Assembly: GCF_000521485.1 (NCBI RefSeq)
Contig: NZ_BAVS01000007.1
Location: 52,025 to 116,024 of the forward strand
Direction of reading: 5' to 3'
DNA from: Gracilibacillus boraciitolerans JCM 21714
GTDB taxonomy: Bacteria; Bacillota; Bacilli; Bacillales; Amphibacillaceae
Length of the DNA: 64,000 nucleotides
Shown here: positions 30,912-42,460 of the stretch, one piece after another
How the letters are laid out: each line of letters begins with the position of its first letter
Numbering within the stretch: the stretch's first letter is position 1
The notes under the pieces: model-generated
Database searches by the model: none
The model's input: the letters and a program-made list of their open reading frames with translations, nothing else
Told to the model about the DNA's origin: nothing
Position numbers and translations under genes: made by a program

Positions 30912-31379
30912 ATGAATGAAACTATGACAAAAACTATTATTTTTAAGCTGAAAAATCAGGAATACGGAGCAAATATTGACCAGATCTTATCGATTGAGAA
31001 ATTAGATGAAATTGTTTCGTTGCCACAGACATCGGATTTTATCAAAGGTATTATAAATTTAAGAGGAGATGTTACTCCGATCATTGATTTAAGGACAAGG
31101 CTTGGAATGGAAGAGATAGAAGCGACGGAACATACAAGAGTGTTAATCGCCAAAGTTCTCGAAGTACAAGTCGGTTTAATTGTAGATGAAGCGACAGATG
31201 TCATTGATATTTCACCAGATGTAATCGATGATGCACCTGAATTAATCAGAGGTGTTGACCATCGCTACATAAAAGGTGTTGCTAAACTAGAAGATAGAGG
31301 TATGTTACTACTATTAGATTTAAATCATGTATTAAGTGTTGATGAATTAGATGAAGTACAACAGGTAGCAGAAGAATAA
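30912..31379 (+). CDS. cheW: Chemotaxis coupling protein CheW
   Basis: Scaffold linking chemoreceptors to CheA. About 155 residues: KTIIFKLKNQEYGANIDQIL, IKGIINLRGDVTPIIDLR and VLIAKVLEVQVGLIVDEATD are standard. ATG 30912 with AGGTGA upstream; a GTG at 30903 is in frame but overlaps that site. Acidic C-terminal tail. Confidence 0.92.
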   Translation: MNETMTKTIIFKLKNQEYGANIDQILSIEKLDEIVSLPQTSDFIKGIINLRGDVTPIIDLRTRLGMEEIEATEHTRVLIAKVLEVQVGLIVDEATDVIDISPDVIDDAPELIRGVDHRYIKGVAKLEDRGMLLLLDLNHVLSVDELDEVQQVAEE

Positions 31380-31411
31380 ACAATCAACACAGAGGGTGGA
31401 GGGATATCATT

Positions 31412-31767
31412 TTGGCACGAATATTAATCGTGGATGATGCAGCATTTATGCGAATGCAATTAAAAAATATATTTACGAAACTAGGACATGAAGTTATTGG
31501 AGAAGCAGAAAATGGACAACAAGCTGCGCAATTATATGAGGAATTAAAACCAGATGTAGTATCAATGGATATCACCATGCCAGAAATGAATGGGTAGAAG
31601 CGACCAAAGAAATTAAGAGTATGGATGCTAATGCCACAATTATTATGTGTTCTGCTATGGGACAACAGCAAATGGTTTTAGATGCGATTAAAGCAGGGGC
31701 ATCCGATTTTATTGTTAAACCATTTACGGAAGATCGGGTAAAAGAGACAATAGAAAGATTATTGTAA
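31412..31767 (+). CDS. cheY: CheY-like response regulator (frameshifted)
   Basis: Stand-alone receiver domain of about 118 residues. TTG start at 31412 after GGTGGAGGG. Motifs: RILIVDDAAFMR (Asp pair), VVSMDITMPEMNG (phospho-Asp), Ser in IIMCSAMGQ, Lys in FIVKPF. GGG at 31592-31594 should be GGGG; this joins MPEMNG to VEATKEIKSMDANATI and extends the protein to 31767. It is most likely the diffusible signal to the flagellar switch. Confidence 0.9.
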
Positions 31768-31768
31768 T

Positions 31769-31807
31769 TAAAAAGGGATCACTCCATAAAAAGTGGATCC
31801 CTTTTTA
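31769..31807 (+). terminator. Terminator of cheX-cheW-cheY
   Basis: AAAAAGGGATCACT-ccataaaaa-GTGGATCCCTTTTT. Confidence 0.9.
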
Positions 31808-31817
31808 TTTACTTTTT

Positions 31818-32016
31818 TTAGCTTACTTTTACTGATTTAGAATAGTTTCTTTGCTTAAATGAAAAAACATAGGGCCGTATCCATTGAATGACTATACCAG
31901 TTATAAATGCATTTATTAATGTACCGACACCAATCGAACCATTAAAAAAGAAAGCTATAATCACTAGTACTTCCGACAATATAATAAAGGAATCCTCTTT
32001 GAAATAGTTTTATCAT
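31818..32016 (-). pseudogene. YczE-family membrane protein remnant with internal deletion
   Basis: From ATG 32016, with AGAGGTGAAAAAC just before it, the strand reads IKLFQRGFLYYIVG, like the first helix of YczE. After a frame change it reads EVLVIIAFFFNGSIGVGTLI and NAFITGIVIQWIRPY, like the last helices of YczE (GIGTLI-GPLIQ). YczE proteins are about 210 residues; only about 65 are left, so roughly 430 bp appear to have been lost between the ends. The retained ribosome site shows it began as a whole gene. Similarity is recalled, not computed. Confidence 0.55.
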
Positions 32017-32091
32017 GTTTTTCACCTCTTGAAAAAGAGTTTCTAGCTAACTATAACAAAGTATAAGTAAATTTACATCTTTTATCTGTTT

Positions 32092-33175
32092 TATTGCTGA
32101 ATTATATTACTTTGTTCGAGATGGAACTCTATCTGAGGGATGATTTCGATGTCCGAATAGCGCTCCTCCCATTCTGTTTTGTTCCAGTCTCTGAATGCTC
32201 CTTTAGCGGACGCACCAATCATTAGAGGTCTATTTCTAATTCCTGAAACTCTGTAATTAGTTTGCTACCTTCTTCTTTTAATTTTTGGGAAATAGCTTGT
32301 TCTAATTTTGCCTTTTCTTTAAATGAGCGGATTCCTAATTGTTTTGATTCGGTTAATGTTCCATTGATTTTAACGATGATCTCTACTTGATTTCTATTTT
32401 TCCACTTCTTGGTTATTTTTGAAGAGATGGAACTAATAGCAATTGTCTGCTCTTTTTCTTCCCAATCAAATTGATAGGTATGATCTTCACAATCTGTATA
32501 TAAAATTTTAAACTCAAAGAATTGATCGTACCCAATTTCATATATCATTTTATCCTTCTTGAAGAAACCAATGCCATTTAATTCAATTCCTGAGGAAGTT
32601 GCTTCAATAATCGGCAGGAACGGATCCATTCCTGTTCCTAAGAAACGATAGTTAAAATCGTGTAAATTCATATCAGGTACATTTGTCTTGGCATTATTCT
32701 TTAATAATTTTTCAATAAAACGTGGCAATGTACCTTCTGTTATCATGGTGCTTTTTAATAAAGATTCAGCTGATTCACGGGCAATGGCTAAGTGGATGCC
32801 GCGTCCTATGTTGGGATCTTCGTTAATGGCAAGCAATATATCATGTATTCCATGTCTGACTAGCTTTTCTCCAAATAAAATGCCTAATGTTTTTCCTATT
32901 TCGATAGGATTAGCTGTTTGCGTATCAATTTTTGAGTTAATATTTTGTATGGTTTTAGCTCGAGCCATATATTCGGTATTTTCACGTAAATCTGATTCCT
33001 CACTACTTCCATACATGGGTGAAACAGCTGTGCCAATATATTCCTCATTTGATGCATCCCAATCATATCCAAACATCATGATTAATTCAATATCATCTAA
33101 TATTTTTGTTTTAATACAGGCTGTTAAAAATAGCAATAGTAGTAGAAATATTAATAACTTTTTGAAATTAACCAT
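32092..33175 (-). CDS. gerAC: Spore germination receptor subunit C, GerAC family lipoprotein (frameshifted)
   Basis: Outer-face lipoprotein of a nutrient germinant receptor in the spore inner membrane. Signal peptide ends in FLTAC. As written it stops at 32222 (ITEFQELEIDL). One extra base at the GG of 32227-32228 (sense CC to CCC) reads EIDPLMIGASAKGAFRDWNK through to 32092, the GerAC C-terminal region that follows 'DP-G'. Corrected length about 360. Overlaps gerAB by 8 bp. Confidence 0.85.
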
Positions 33176-34268
33176 GCTTATTTTTCACCCCCCCTTGTAC
33201 TATCGTTCGCAAAATAAATAATAGTGGAATATATCCAAACAATAAATAGACACCAAATTTAGAAATGAATGTTGTGAGTTTTTCAATCATTAAAAAGCTA
33301 TTGATATAAAACACACTAAAAACACCAATAAGGGAGAATAATATCGCAATTTTTTTAAACGATATATTACTTATCCGATGAAGACATTGTGTACCTGCCC
33401 AAAAATAAAGATTACTGGAAGCTATGATCGCTATAAAGTGTAAGCTAATACCTATGAACTCGAATCGTTCAACAAATGGAAAATCAATTACCTTCCATAA
33501 TTGCAGGGCAGGCCATGTTATTTTTTGCAGTTGTTCGATATTATAATAAACAAACATAGCTAATGTTGAAAAGAGATAGAAAATCGTTGTTAAACCATTA
33601 CCTATAACGGCCCATTTTAATCCTGTTTTAAATCGATGAATGAAGGGAGCATAGATTAAAATTAATTCGATTCCAAGAAAACCAAATGTCATTGGTTCAA
33701 TTCCTTTTATAATATTAATCCATTTAGAATTTAAAATCGGTAATAAGTTATCGATATAACCATTTGAAAAGGCTGCATAATTAAAAATGGCTAAAAACAA
33801 AGTAATAAATACACTAAAAAAAGCAAACCCAACCACAATACGAAAGCCACCTAGTACAATATATAGAATTAACAGGTAAAGAATAATCAAAAAGAGTGTT
33901 ACATCTAAATCACGAAATAACCAAATTTGAATAATCTCAATATAAGAGCGCAAAACAGTAATCGCCACAGAAAAAAAATACAGTCCAAATAAAAAAGAAA
34001 TAGATTTTCCTATCACTTTTCCAAAAACCTCGGAATGAACATCGATCAAATCATTATTATCAGACACGATACGCCAGATAAGGATAACTATAATAGTTGT
34101 AGCCAGACCAGTCAAAAGCACACTAATCCAACTATCATAGCCTGCAACTTTTGATATTTGTCTTTCAAAACTTAGTATACCTTCACCAATTTGGCTAGCA
34201 TGTAAAATGAATACAAGTAGGAAAGGCGAAACCATTTGGGTAATATCCGGTTTTTGTTGGCGATTCAT
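33168..34268 (-). CDS. gerAB: Spore germination receptor subunit B, GerAB family
   Basis: APC-superfamily membrane protein that binds the germinant; ten helices in about 366 residues. Start ATG 34268 (MNRQQKPDITQMVSPFLLV) rather than a longer frame open to 34388, which would run into gerAA. Motifs ASQIGEGILSFERQISKVAG and GIELILIYAPFI are typical. The C-terminal G7 run (sense, 33187-33193 region) adds a glycine in VQGGVKNKHG. Germinant not predictable from sequence. Confidence 0.88.
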   Translation of the reverse strand: MNRQQKPDITQMVSPFLLVFILHASQIGEGILSFERQISKVAGYDSWISVLLTGLATTIIVILIWRIVSDNNDLIDVHSEVFGKVIGKSISFLFGLYFFSVAITVLRSYIEIIQIWLFRDLDVTLFLIILYLLILYIVLGGFRIVVGFAFFSVFITLFLAIFNYAAFSNGYIDNLLPILNSKWINIIKGIEPMTFGFLGIELILIYAPFIHRFKTGLKWAVIGNGLTTIFYLFSTLAMFVYYNIEQLQKITWPALQLWKVIDFPFVERFEFIGISLHFIAIIASSNLYFWAGTQCLHRISNISFKKIAILFSLIGVFSVFYINSFLMIEKLTTFISKFGVYLLFGYIPLLFILRTIVQGGVKNKHG

Positions 34269-34275
34269 CAGTACC

Positions 34276-35779
34276 CTACTTTCGTTTTCCTTTTTTAGGC
34301 TTGGTTTTGTTAAGATTAATACGATTTTGGTCTTCAGATGACGTATAGATTGGCCGTTTTCCCTGTAAGTTAAAAGGCAAACGAACAAATGCGTCTTTCA
34401 GATCCTGCCATCTTGGCGGGAAAAGTGGTTCCGTAAACGGACGGCCTAAGGAGGTAAGTCGTAATAAATGCGTGACTAAAAACATGACACCTATAACTAC
34501 GCCTATTAATCCCCCCCACATCTGTGCCAGTATAATAAACGGAAACCGTAATAATCGAATCGTGTTGCCAATTCGATAAATAGGCGTAGTAAAGGATGCT
34601 AAAGCAGCTAAAGCAACTAAAATCAGTAGCACATTGCTTGTTAAACCAGCTTCAACTGCAGCGGTACCAATCACGATACCGCCCACAATACCAATCGTTT
34701 GGCCGATTTTTGTCGGTAATCGTGCTCCAGCTTCCCTAAGTAATTCAATGGTTAACTCCAAAATTAAAACTTCTAATATCGGTGGAAAAGGAATGTCCTT
34801 TCTTGACGAAATTAATGTTCCGAGTAAGTCTCCAGGTACAATATGATAATGATATGTCAATACGGCAACATATAAAGGTGTCATCAGCACAGAAAACATA
34901 ACCGCAAAAATCCTAATAATCCGAAAGGCGGTAGCAATATGCCATGTTAAAAAATAATCTTCATACGCTGCGAAGAATTCTACAAGGGTAGTTGGACCAG
35001 TTAATACATGTGGAGAGCCATCACAAACGATGGCAACTTTGCCTTCGATTAAGGCACTGCTCACACGGTCAGGTCTTTCAGAGTCCATTAATTGCGGAAA
35101 AGGTGACTGTTCATTATCAGAAATCATTTGACCAATAAAAGAACTATCCATGATCTGATCATATTCGATGTCAGTTATTCTCTGGATAACGGTTTGCACA
35201 TTGTCAGGGTTTGCGATACCTTCAATATACATAATGGCGATCGTTGTTTTGGTGATTTTCCCCCACTTTTAATTTTTTTACATGCAATTGAGGTAGTTTC
35301 ACTCTTTTTCTAATTAAATTGATATTTGTTTGCAAGTCTTCTATAAACGCTACTTTCGGACCAATTACACTGAATTCAATTTCTGGTGGAGCGACGTCAC
35401 GATCTGTTTCAAATTTCGCTGGTATTAACAAAATATTAGTAGTATCATTCTGTAAGTGAACAGCGATAAATCCTGCCAATATTTTTTCTTCGATGACTGC
35501 GAGGTCAGCTGTTATCTCTGTATCATCAAAAGGCAATACATTTTCTAATTCCTCAATAGCATGAATCGTTAATTGTTGACAATATGGTAATAGATTTGTG
35601 TGCAGCTTATCTGTATTGATTAACGACTGATAATAATAGAGCTTAATAGCAGAGACATTTCCAAAGTCTACTTGTTTAAAATCATCACTTTTTTCCATGA
35701 TCGCAATTAGTTCCTGGAAATTTTTTATATCCTGTTTCATTTCAGGCTGTTTTGCTTTCTTTTTCATTCTATTTCTCAT
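34276..35779 (-). CDS. gerAA: Spore germination receptor subunit A, GerAA family (frameshifted)
   Basis: Large subunit of the receptor: soluble N-terminal part, then five membrane helices. The frame breaks at a C5 run (35260-35264). With four, LHVKKLKVGKITKTTIAIMY joins IEGIANPDNVQTV, the conserved GerA segment, and the total is about 500 residues, as expected. GerAA signature SLIEGKVAIVCDGSP-like SSALIEGKVAIVCDGSP and FPPILEVLILELTIELLREA are present. First gene of gerAA-AB-AC; no sigma-G promoter could be fixed by eye. Confidence 0.9.
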
Positions 35780-35948
35780 AGCACTAAAGACCTTTCTTTA
35801 AAATTGAAGGTATTTTGATGATATTTTGTATCATTCTCCAAAATTTATACGTTAAAATTGGTAATGTTAACAATGATGAGTGAATTGTTGGAAATAATAC
35901 CATTGTTTCGATATTATCGATGTAAGAACAAGGAGAGGAAGAAGATAT

Positions 35949-37109
35949 ATGGATCTTTACACGAACTTTATTCAGACGGATCGGCAAGAACAGTTATATC
36001 AAAGGGCAAATCGCTTGGCTGATAAAATACGTGATAGAAGAAAGCAAGCTGATCATGAAGCATCATTACCGGTAAGCAATGTAGCAGATTTACGAAAAGA
36101 ACGTTACTTATCTTTAACCTTGCCAAAAGAATATGGAGGGGGGGAAGATCTTTCATTATATGAATTTCTTTTAGTGCAAGAAGTATTAGCACAAGGTGAT
36201 GGTGCCACTGCATTATCTGTTGGCTGGCACTTAGGTGTGATGAAAGAACTAAGTGAGGAAAAACTTTGGGACACTAAAAAGTTTGAATTTTTAGCGAAAG
36301 AGGTAGGCGAAAAACAAACGTTGGTCAATCGTTGTGCTACCGAACCCGCTACAGGAAGTCCGACTCGAGGAGGAATGCCAGAAACAACGGCTGCAGAGAA
36401 AGATGGCTATCTGATTGTAAATGGCAAGAAAACCTTCTCCACAATGGCGTTGGTGCTGGATTACTATATTGTAACAGCCTATGTGAAAGAGAAAGATGCC
36501 GTTGGTTCGATTCTGATTCCAAAAGATATAAAGGGACTTCGTGTAGAAAAAACGTGGGATACGCTTGGAATGCGTGGTACTGGAAGTGATGATTTAATAT
36601 TAGAAAATGTACAAGTGCCAAAAGAGAATCTTGTGGAACTAAATGATAAACCGAAACGACCTGGACCAAAAGGGTGGTTGTTACATATTCCTGCTTGTTA
36701 TCTTGGAATAGCGATTGCAGCCCGAAATGATGTAATTGAGTTTGCGAAGAACTTTCAGCCAAATAGTCTAAATACTCCGATATCAGAGGTAGAGCATGTT
36801 AGGAATAAAATTGGAGAAATCGATTTAAAATTAATACATGCTCGCAATTTTATGTATAGTGTTGCAGAAAAATGGGATGCATATCCGGAGAAACGAAGTC
36901 AATTAATGCAAGAATTAGGTGCGGTGAAATTAGTGGCTACCAACAGTGCCAATGAAATTGTTGATCTCGTGATGAGAATTGTCGGTGGAAGAGGATTATC
37001 GAAAAATATGCCATTTGAACAATATTATCGTGATGTTAGGGCAGGACTTCATAACCCGCCAATGGATGATATGGTTCTCTCTCTCTTAGCTAAAAATGCA
37101 TTATCTTAA
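35949..37109 (+). CDS. Acyl-CoA dehydrogenase family flavoprotein
   Basis: FAD-dependent dehydrogenase acting on an acyl-CoA or similar thioester. 386 residues in the usual order: helical N-domain, central beta-domain (DGYLIVNGKKTFSTMA, TWDTLGMRGTGSDDLILENV), helical C-domain ending in MRIVGGRGLSKNMPFEQYYR. Resembles Bacillus subtilis YdbM. ATG 35949 follows AAGGAGAGG. G7 at 36138-36144 makes YGGGEDLS where YGGEDLS is expected. Substrate chain length unknown; no beta-oxidation partners adjacent. Confidence 0.85.
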   Translation: MDLYTNFIQTDRQEQLYQRANRLADKIRDRRKQADHEASLPVSNVADLRKERYLSLTLPKEYGGGEDLSLYEFLLVQEVLAQGDGATALSVGWHLGVMKELSEEKLWDTKKFEFLAKEVGEKQTLVNRCATEPATGSPTRGGMPETTAAEKDGYLIVNGKKTFSTMALVLDYYIVTAYVKEKDAVGSILIPKDIKGLRVEKTWDTLGMRGTGSDDLILENVQVPKENLVELNDKPKRPGPKGWLLHIPACYLGIAIAARNDVIEFAKNFQPNSLNTPISEVEHVRNKIGEIDLKLIHARNFMYSVAEKWDAYPEKRSQLMQELGAVKLVATNSANEIVDLVMRIVGGRGLSKNMPFEQYYRDVRAGLHNPPMDDMVLSLLAKNALS

Positions 37110-37174
37110 AAGATATCATTATATCCTTATTTTAAGAAGATGTTAGCATTTAATGTCTCATTTTTAGATTGGTT

Positions 37175-37223
37175 AAAAAACAGTAAAAAAATGCATGATA
37201 TCTATGCAGGCTTTTGCTGTTTT
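37175..37223. terminator. Terminator between convergent genes
   Basis: AAAAACAG and CTGTTTTT outer arms, inner ATGCAT-gatatct-ATGCA. The right arm lies in the 3' end of the glycosyltransferase gene and ends in T-rich sequence, so it can serve both genes. Confidence 0.6.
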
Positions 37224-38346
37224 TTTATCTCGTCAATAATAGCTTGATAAGCTTCTGAAAGATCATTGAAACGGTCTTCCCAACGTTGTTTTTGTGCATA
37301 ACGAATCGCATTTTCAGCCAATTGATGCCGCCACTCTACATTCCCAAGAATCGATTCAATAGCCTGTATAAATGAAGTACTATTATTTGCTTCGCATAAC
37401 CATCCTGTAAAGTCTTGCTGGATAATATCCTGCACACCACCTGCCCTGGCTGCAACAACTGGAGTCCCAGCAGCTAAGGCTTCTAATACTACATTGCCAA
37501 ATGTTTCTGTTTCTGAAGGGAAAACAAAAAGATCGCTAACAGCAATTAATTTTGCTACTTCACGCTGTGGCAAAAACCCAGTAAAGGTAACATTTTGATT
37601 ACACTTTTGTTGTAAACTCATTTTAGATGGTCCATCGCCTATAATTATCCAATGAATGTTATCTTGTAACGCAGTGGGTAAATTATTGGCGATTTCCGCT
37701 AATAATTCTACATTTTTTTCTGGAGCTAATCTACCTGCATACGTTAAAATAAAGCGCTCTTTAATAGAATATTTCATTCGAACGTTATTATTGGAAAAAT
37801 TGCGATGGAAATTTTTGTATCAACGCCACGTTGCCATATTTGGAGATTGGTAAAGCCTCTCTTTTGTAATTGTTGGTAAGTAACTGAAGAGGGTACGAAA
37901 ATTCGAAGCAGTGGTTGATGAAACCATTTCATATATCGCCATAAGGGCTTTGATAAGAAATTAAGATGATAGTATTTTAAATACTGATCGAAATCAGTAT
38001 GGTAGGAGCCAACTACAGGTATTTGATACTTTTTAGCAATATGAAGGCCACTTAATCCAATCGAAAATGGTGTTGCTAAATGAATAATATCTGGTTGGAA
38101 AGAAAGGATAATATCTTTCAAAAAGTTCGTATTAGGTAAGGAAATCCTGCAATCTTTATATAATGGAAATCGAAAGCTAGATTGACGATAGATTTTACCA
38201 GCGTCTATTTCTCCCTTAGGTTGTTTGGGAGAGATGACAATGTAGCAATGATCAGTTTGATCCAAAAATTGGGTGAAACGTTCCAATGTCTTTGCTACTC
38301 CATTAACGTCAGGTGAAAATGTATCTGTGAAAATAGCTATTTTCAA
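37202..38346 (-). CDS. GT4 family glycosyltransferase (frameshifted)
   Basis: Retaining GT-B transferase; the N-terminal acceptor half begins MKIAIFTDTFSPDVNGVAKT as in MgtA-like alpha-mannosyl/glucosyltransferases. The C-terminal nucleotide-sugar half has ILTYAGRLAPEKNVELLAEI and the EX7E motif in FPSETETFGNVVLEALAAG. A T5 run at 37812-37816 (sense A5) should be six; correction joins RGVDTK to NFHRNFSNNNVRMKYSIKER, about 380 residues. Possible roles are glycolipid or teichoic-acid-type glycan synthesis; acceptor unknown. Confidence 0.85.
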
Positions 38347-38479
38347 AATGATTTCCCCCCCTCAGATTGTCTTCTTAATTTCAACATATGTCGAAAAAAT
38401 ATATAAAACAACAAAAAAATTGTAAAATAAATGTAAAAAATTTGAATGAAATTTCACGATAACGCTTTCAAATATACAA

Positions 38480-38779
38480 TCAGTTTTGTATAACTAAGAA
38501 GGGATGAATGAAGAAAAGGGGCAGTGTAAGCCATAAGGTGGCAAAGGATATTAACTGTCCAATAATGATTATAAAATGAGTGAACTTATTAAGATTGAGA
38601 TAGATAGTAAATAGAAAGTATGTTGTCGCAAATATTTCCGTTATTGCCCGAAAAAATCCACAATTATCATGAAATATATTTATCATTTCACATAATCCCC
38701 AACTACATTCATTTTTAAAATAGAACTTCAATATATCGAATAATAGTGTTGATATAATCCACGGAGTCAACCCCCCCAC
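38480..38779 (-). CDS. Small integral membrane protein of unknown function
   Basis: About 99 residues with three or four hydrophobic segments and a central Cys/Asn-rich stretch (FKNECSWGLCEMINIF, HDNCGFFRAI). GTG 38779 with AAGGT about seven bases upstream; this start lies in the C7 run 38771-38777, so the first residues are uncertain. Not recognised. It stands alone between the glycosyltransferase and PTS genes. Coding bias and clean hydrophobic periodicity make it plausible, but it could be chance. Confidence 0.5.
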   Translation of the reverse strand: MGGLTPWIISTLLFDILKFYFKNECSWGLCEMINIFHDNCGFFRAITEIFATTYFLFTIYLNLNKFTHFIIIIGQLISFATLWLTLPLFFIHPFLVIQN

Positions 38780-38958
38780 ATGCTTACCTTAATCTTCTCA
38801 AAAGCAAGCATTCTTTTTCATGAAGCACTACTATATGGTAACCGCCTTCTAATCATTTCCTACCTGTGAAGGAAAAAAAATGTGTTCAAATCAATGTACT
38901 TTCCATCTAAACTAAAAATAGTTTAAAGATCAACTAAATTCTTTAGGAGGAATTATTT

Positions 38959-39267
38959 ATGAAAAATATCTTATTGGCGTGTTCATCAGGAATGTCCACC
39001 AGTTTGTTAGTGACTAAGATGGAAGAAGTAGCGAAAGAGCAGGGTATCGAAGTAAATATTTGGGCAGTCGGACAAGATAAAGCCCAAACAGAAATGGAAA
39101 AAGCAGACGTATTATTAATCGGACCACAAATGCGTTTCATGAAGAAAAAATTTGAAAAAATGGCTAGTGAGTATAACCTTCCACTCGATGTAATTGACCC
39201 TGTAGCATATGGAAGAGTAGATGGAAAAGCAGTATTAAATAAAGCATTAGAACTTATTGGAGATTAA
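38959..39267 (+). CDS. celA: PTS lactose/cellobiose-type IIB component
   Basis: Transfers phosphate from IIA to the incoming sugar through an N-terminal cysteine. 102 residues; phospho-Cys in LLACSSGMSTSLLV. ATG 38959 with AGGAGG. First gene of a cellobiose/beta-glucoside PTS operon (IIB-IIC-IIA-glucosidase-regulator). Confidence 0.95.
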   Translation: MKNILLACSSGMSTSLLVTKMEEVAKEQGIEVNIWAVGQDKAQTEMEKADVLLIGPQMRFMKKKFEKMASEYNLPLDVIDPVAYGRVDGKAVLNKALELIGD

Positions 39268-39292
39268 CCAATATTAATTAGGGGGAAATATG

Positions 39293-40584
39293 ATGAATAA
39301 GTTTATGGAATTTTTGGAGAGATTCCTATTACCTATCGCAGATAAATTAAATAATAACCGTTATTTATCTGCATTGCGTGATGGGTTTATGGTTGCTTTA
39401 CCACTCATTATCTTTGGATCGATTTTCGTAGTTATTGCGAACTTTCCATTTTTAGATAAGCTGCTAAGTGAAGATGCCTATACTGCTTATCAGAATGCGT
39501 TAGGACCAGCATCTGCTGCAACACTTAGTATTATGGGGATATTTGTTATCATCGGAATTGGTTATAAGTTAGTTGAACATTATGGTTTAGATGCCATTTA
39601 TGGGGGGGGAGTAGTTGCACTCGCTGCCTTTTTAATTTTGACACCCCAAGTTTTAGAAGGTGTGTCAGGTGTTATTCCAACCTCAACCTTAGGCGCACAA
39701 GGAATGTTCGTAGGAATATTTACAGCCTTTATAGCTGCTGAATTATATCGTTTCTTCGTCCAAAAAAATTGGACGATTAAAATGCCACCTGGTGTTCCTG
39801 GTGCAGTTTCAAGATCGTTTAGTGCGTTAATTCCAATTACATTGACATTATCCGTATTTTTAATTATTCGCATTATCTTTAGTTATACACCATTTGAGAC
39901 CGTGCAAAATTTTATTTACACCGTAATTCAACAACCGCTAACAGTATTAGGCAGCGGTTTACCAGCAACAATTGTGGCAGTATTATTAATTCAAATATTT
40001 TGGTTTTTTGGCTTACATGGACAGATTATTATTAATTCTGTTTTTGATCCAATTTGGTATGCCTTAAATGATGAAAACTTGCAAGCATTTCAAGCAGGAA
40101 CTGAGTTACCAAATATTGTAACCAAACAATTTATCGATACTTTCTTAGTAGGTATGGGTGGATCTGGTATGACGTTAGCTGTTGTTATTTTAATTTTCAT
40201 GATTGGAAAGAGCAGACAATTGAAAGAACTCGGTAAGTTAGGCGGTCCAGCAGGTCTCTTTAATGTGAATGAACCAATCATCTTCGGTTTGCCGATTATT
40301 ATGAACCGATCATTATTATTCCGTGGTTACTGGCGCCAATTGTAATTACCTTTATTACTTATTTTGCAATGGCATCTGGTATAGTGCCACCACCAGCAGG
40401 TATTATCGTACCATGGACAACTCCACCTATTTTAAGTGGATTCTTAGCAACAGGAAATGCATGGCAAGGTGCTGTACTTCAAATCTTTAACATATTCATT
40501 GTTGGGCTCATTTGGTGGCCATTCCTGAAAGTTTTAGATAAAAATTATTATGAAACAGAAATAAAAGATCAAAAAACAGCATAA
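39293..40584 (+). CDS. celB: PTS lactose/cellobiose-type IIC permease (frameshifted)
   Basis: Membrane channel for a beta-glucoside, about 430 residues. Motifs: LSALRDGFMVALPLIIFGSI, FFGLHGQIIINSV and FNVNEPIIFGLPI. The CC at 40306-40307 should be CCC, which turns MNRSLLFRGYW into MNPIIIIPWLLAPIVITFIT and continues to the C-terminus. A G8 run at 39602-39609 gives YGGGVVAL where the family has YGG. Of two adjacent ATGs, 39293 is better spaced from AGGGGG. Confidence 0.9.
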
Positions 40585-40589
40585 TGGTT

Positions 40590-40610
40590 CTCCCGTGCTT
40601 TTCACGGGAG
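40590..40610 (+). other. Hairpin between IIC and IIA genes
   Basis: CTCCCGTG-ctttt-CACGGGAG, eight perfect pairs without a T run. Position within the operon suggests an mRNA processing or stability element. Confidence 0.6.
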
Positions 40611-40657
40611 TTATATTTTAAATTTTCATTATCATTAATAATAGTAGAGGTGAAAGC

Positions 40658-42367
<1,710 letters not shown>

Positions 42368-42389
42368 TGTATAATATACATGCTGGAAT

Positions 42390-42424
42390 AAGGGGCTGGC
42401 TTTAAATTAACCGGCCCTTTTTAT
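42390..42424 (+). terminator. Terminator after bglA
   Basis: AAGGGGCTGG-ctttaaattaa-CCGGCCCTT followed by TTTATAT. It separates the PTS/glucosidase genes from the regulator. Confidence 0.8.
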
Positions 42425-42460
42425 ATATATTAATAAAATAAAGAAATAGGAGGTGATAGA

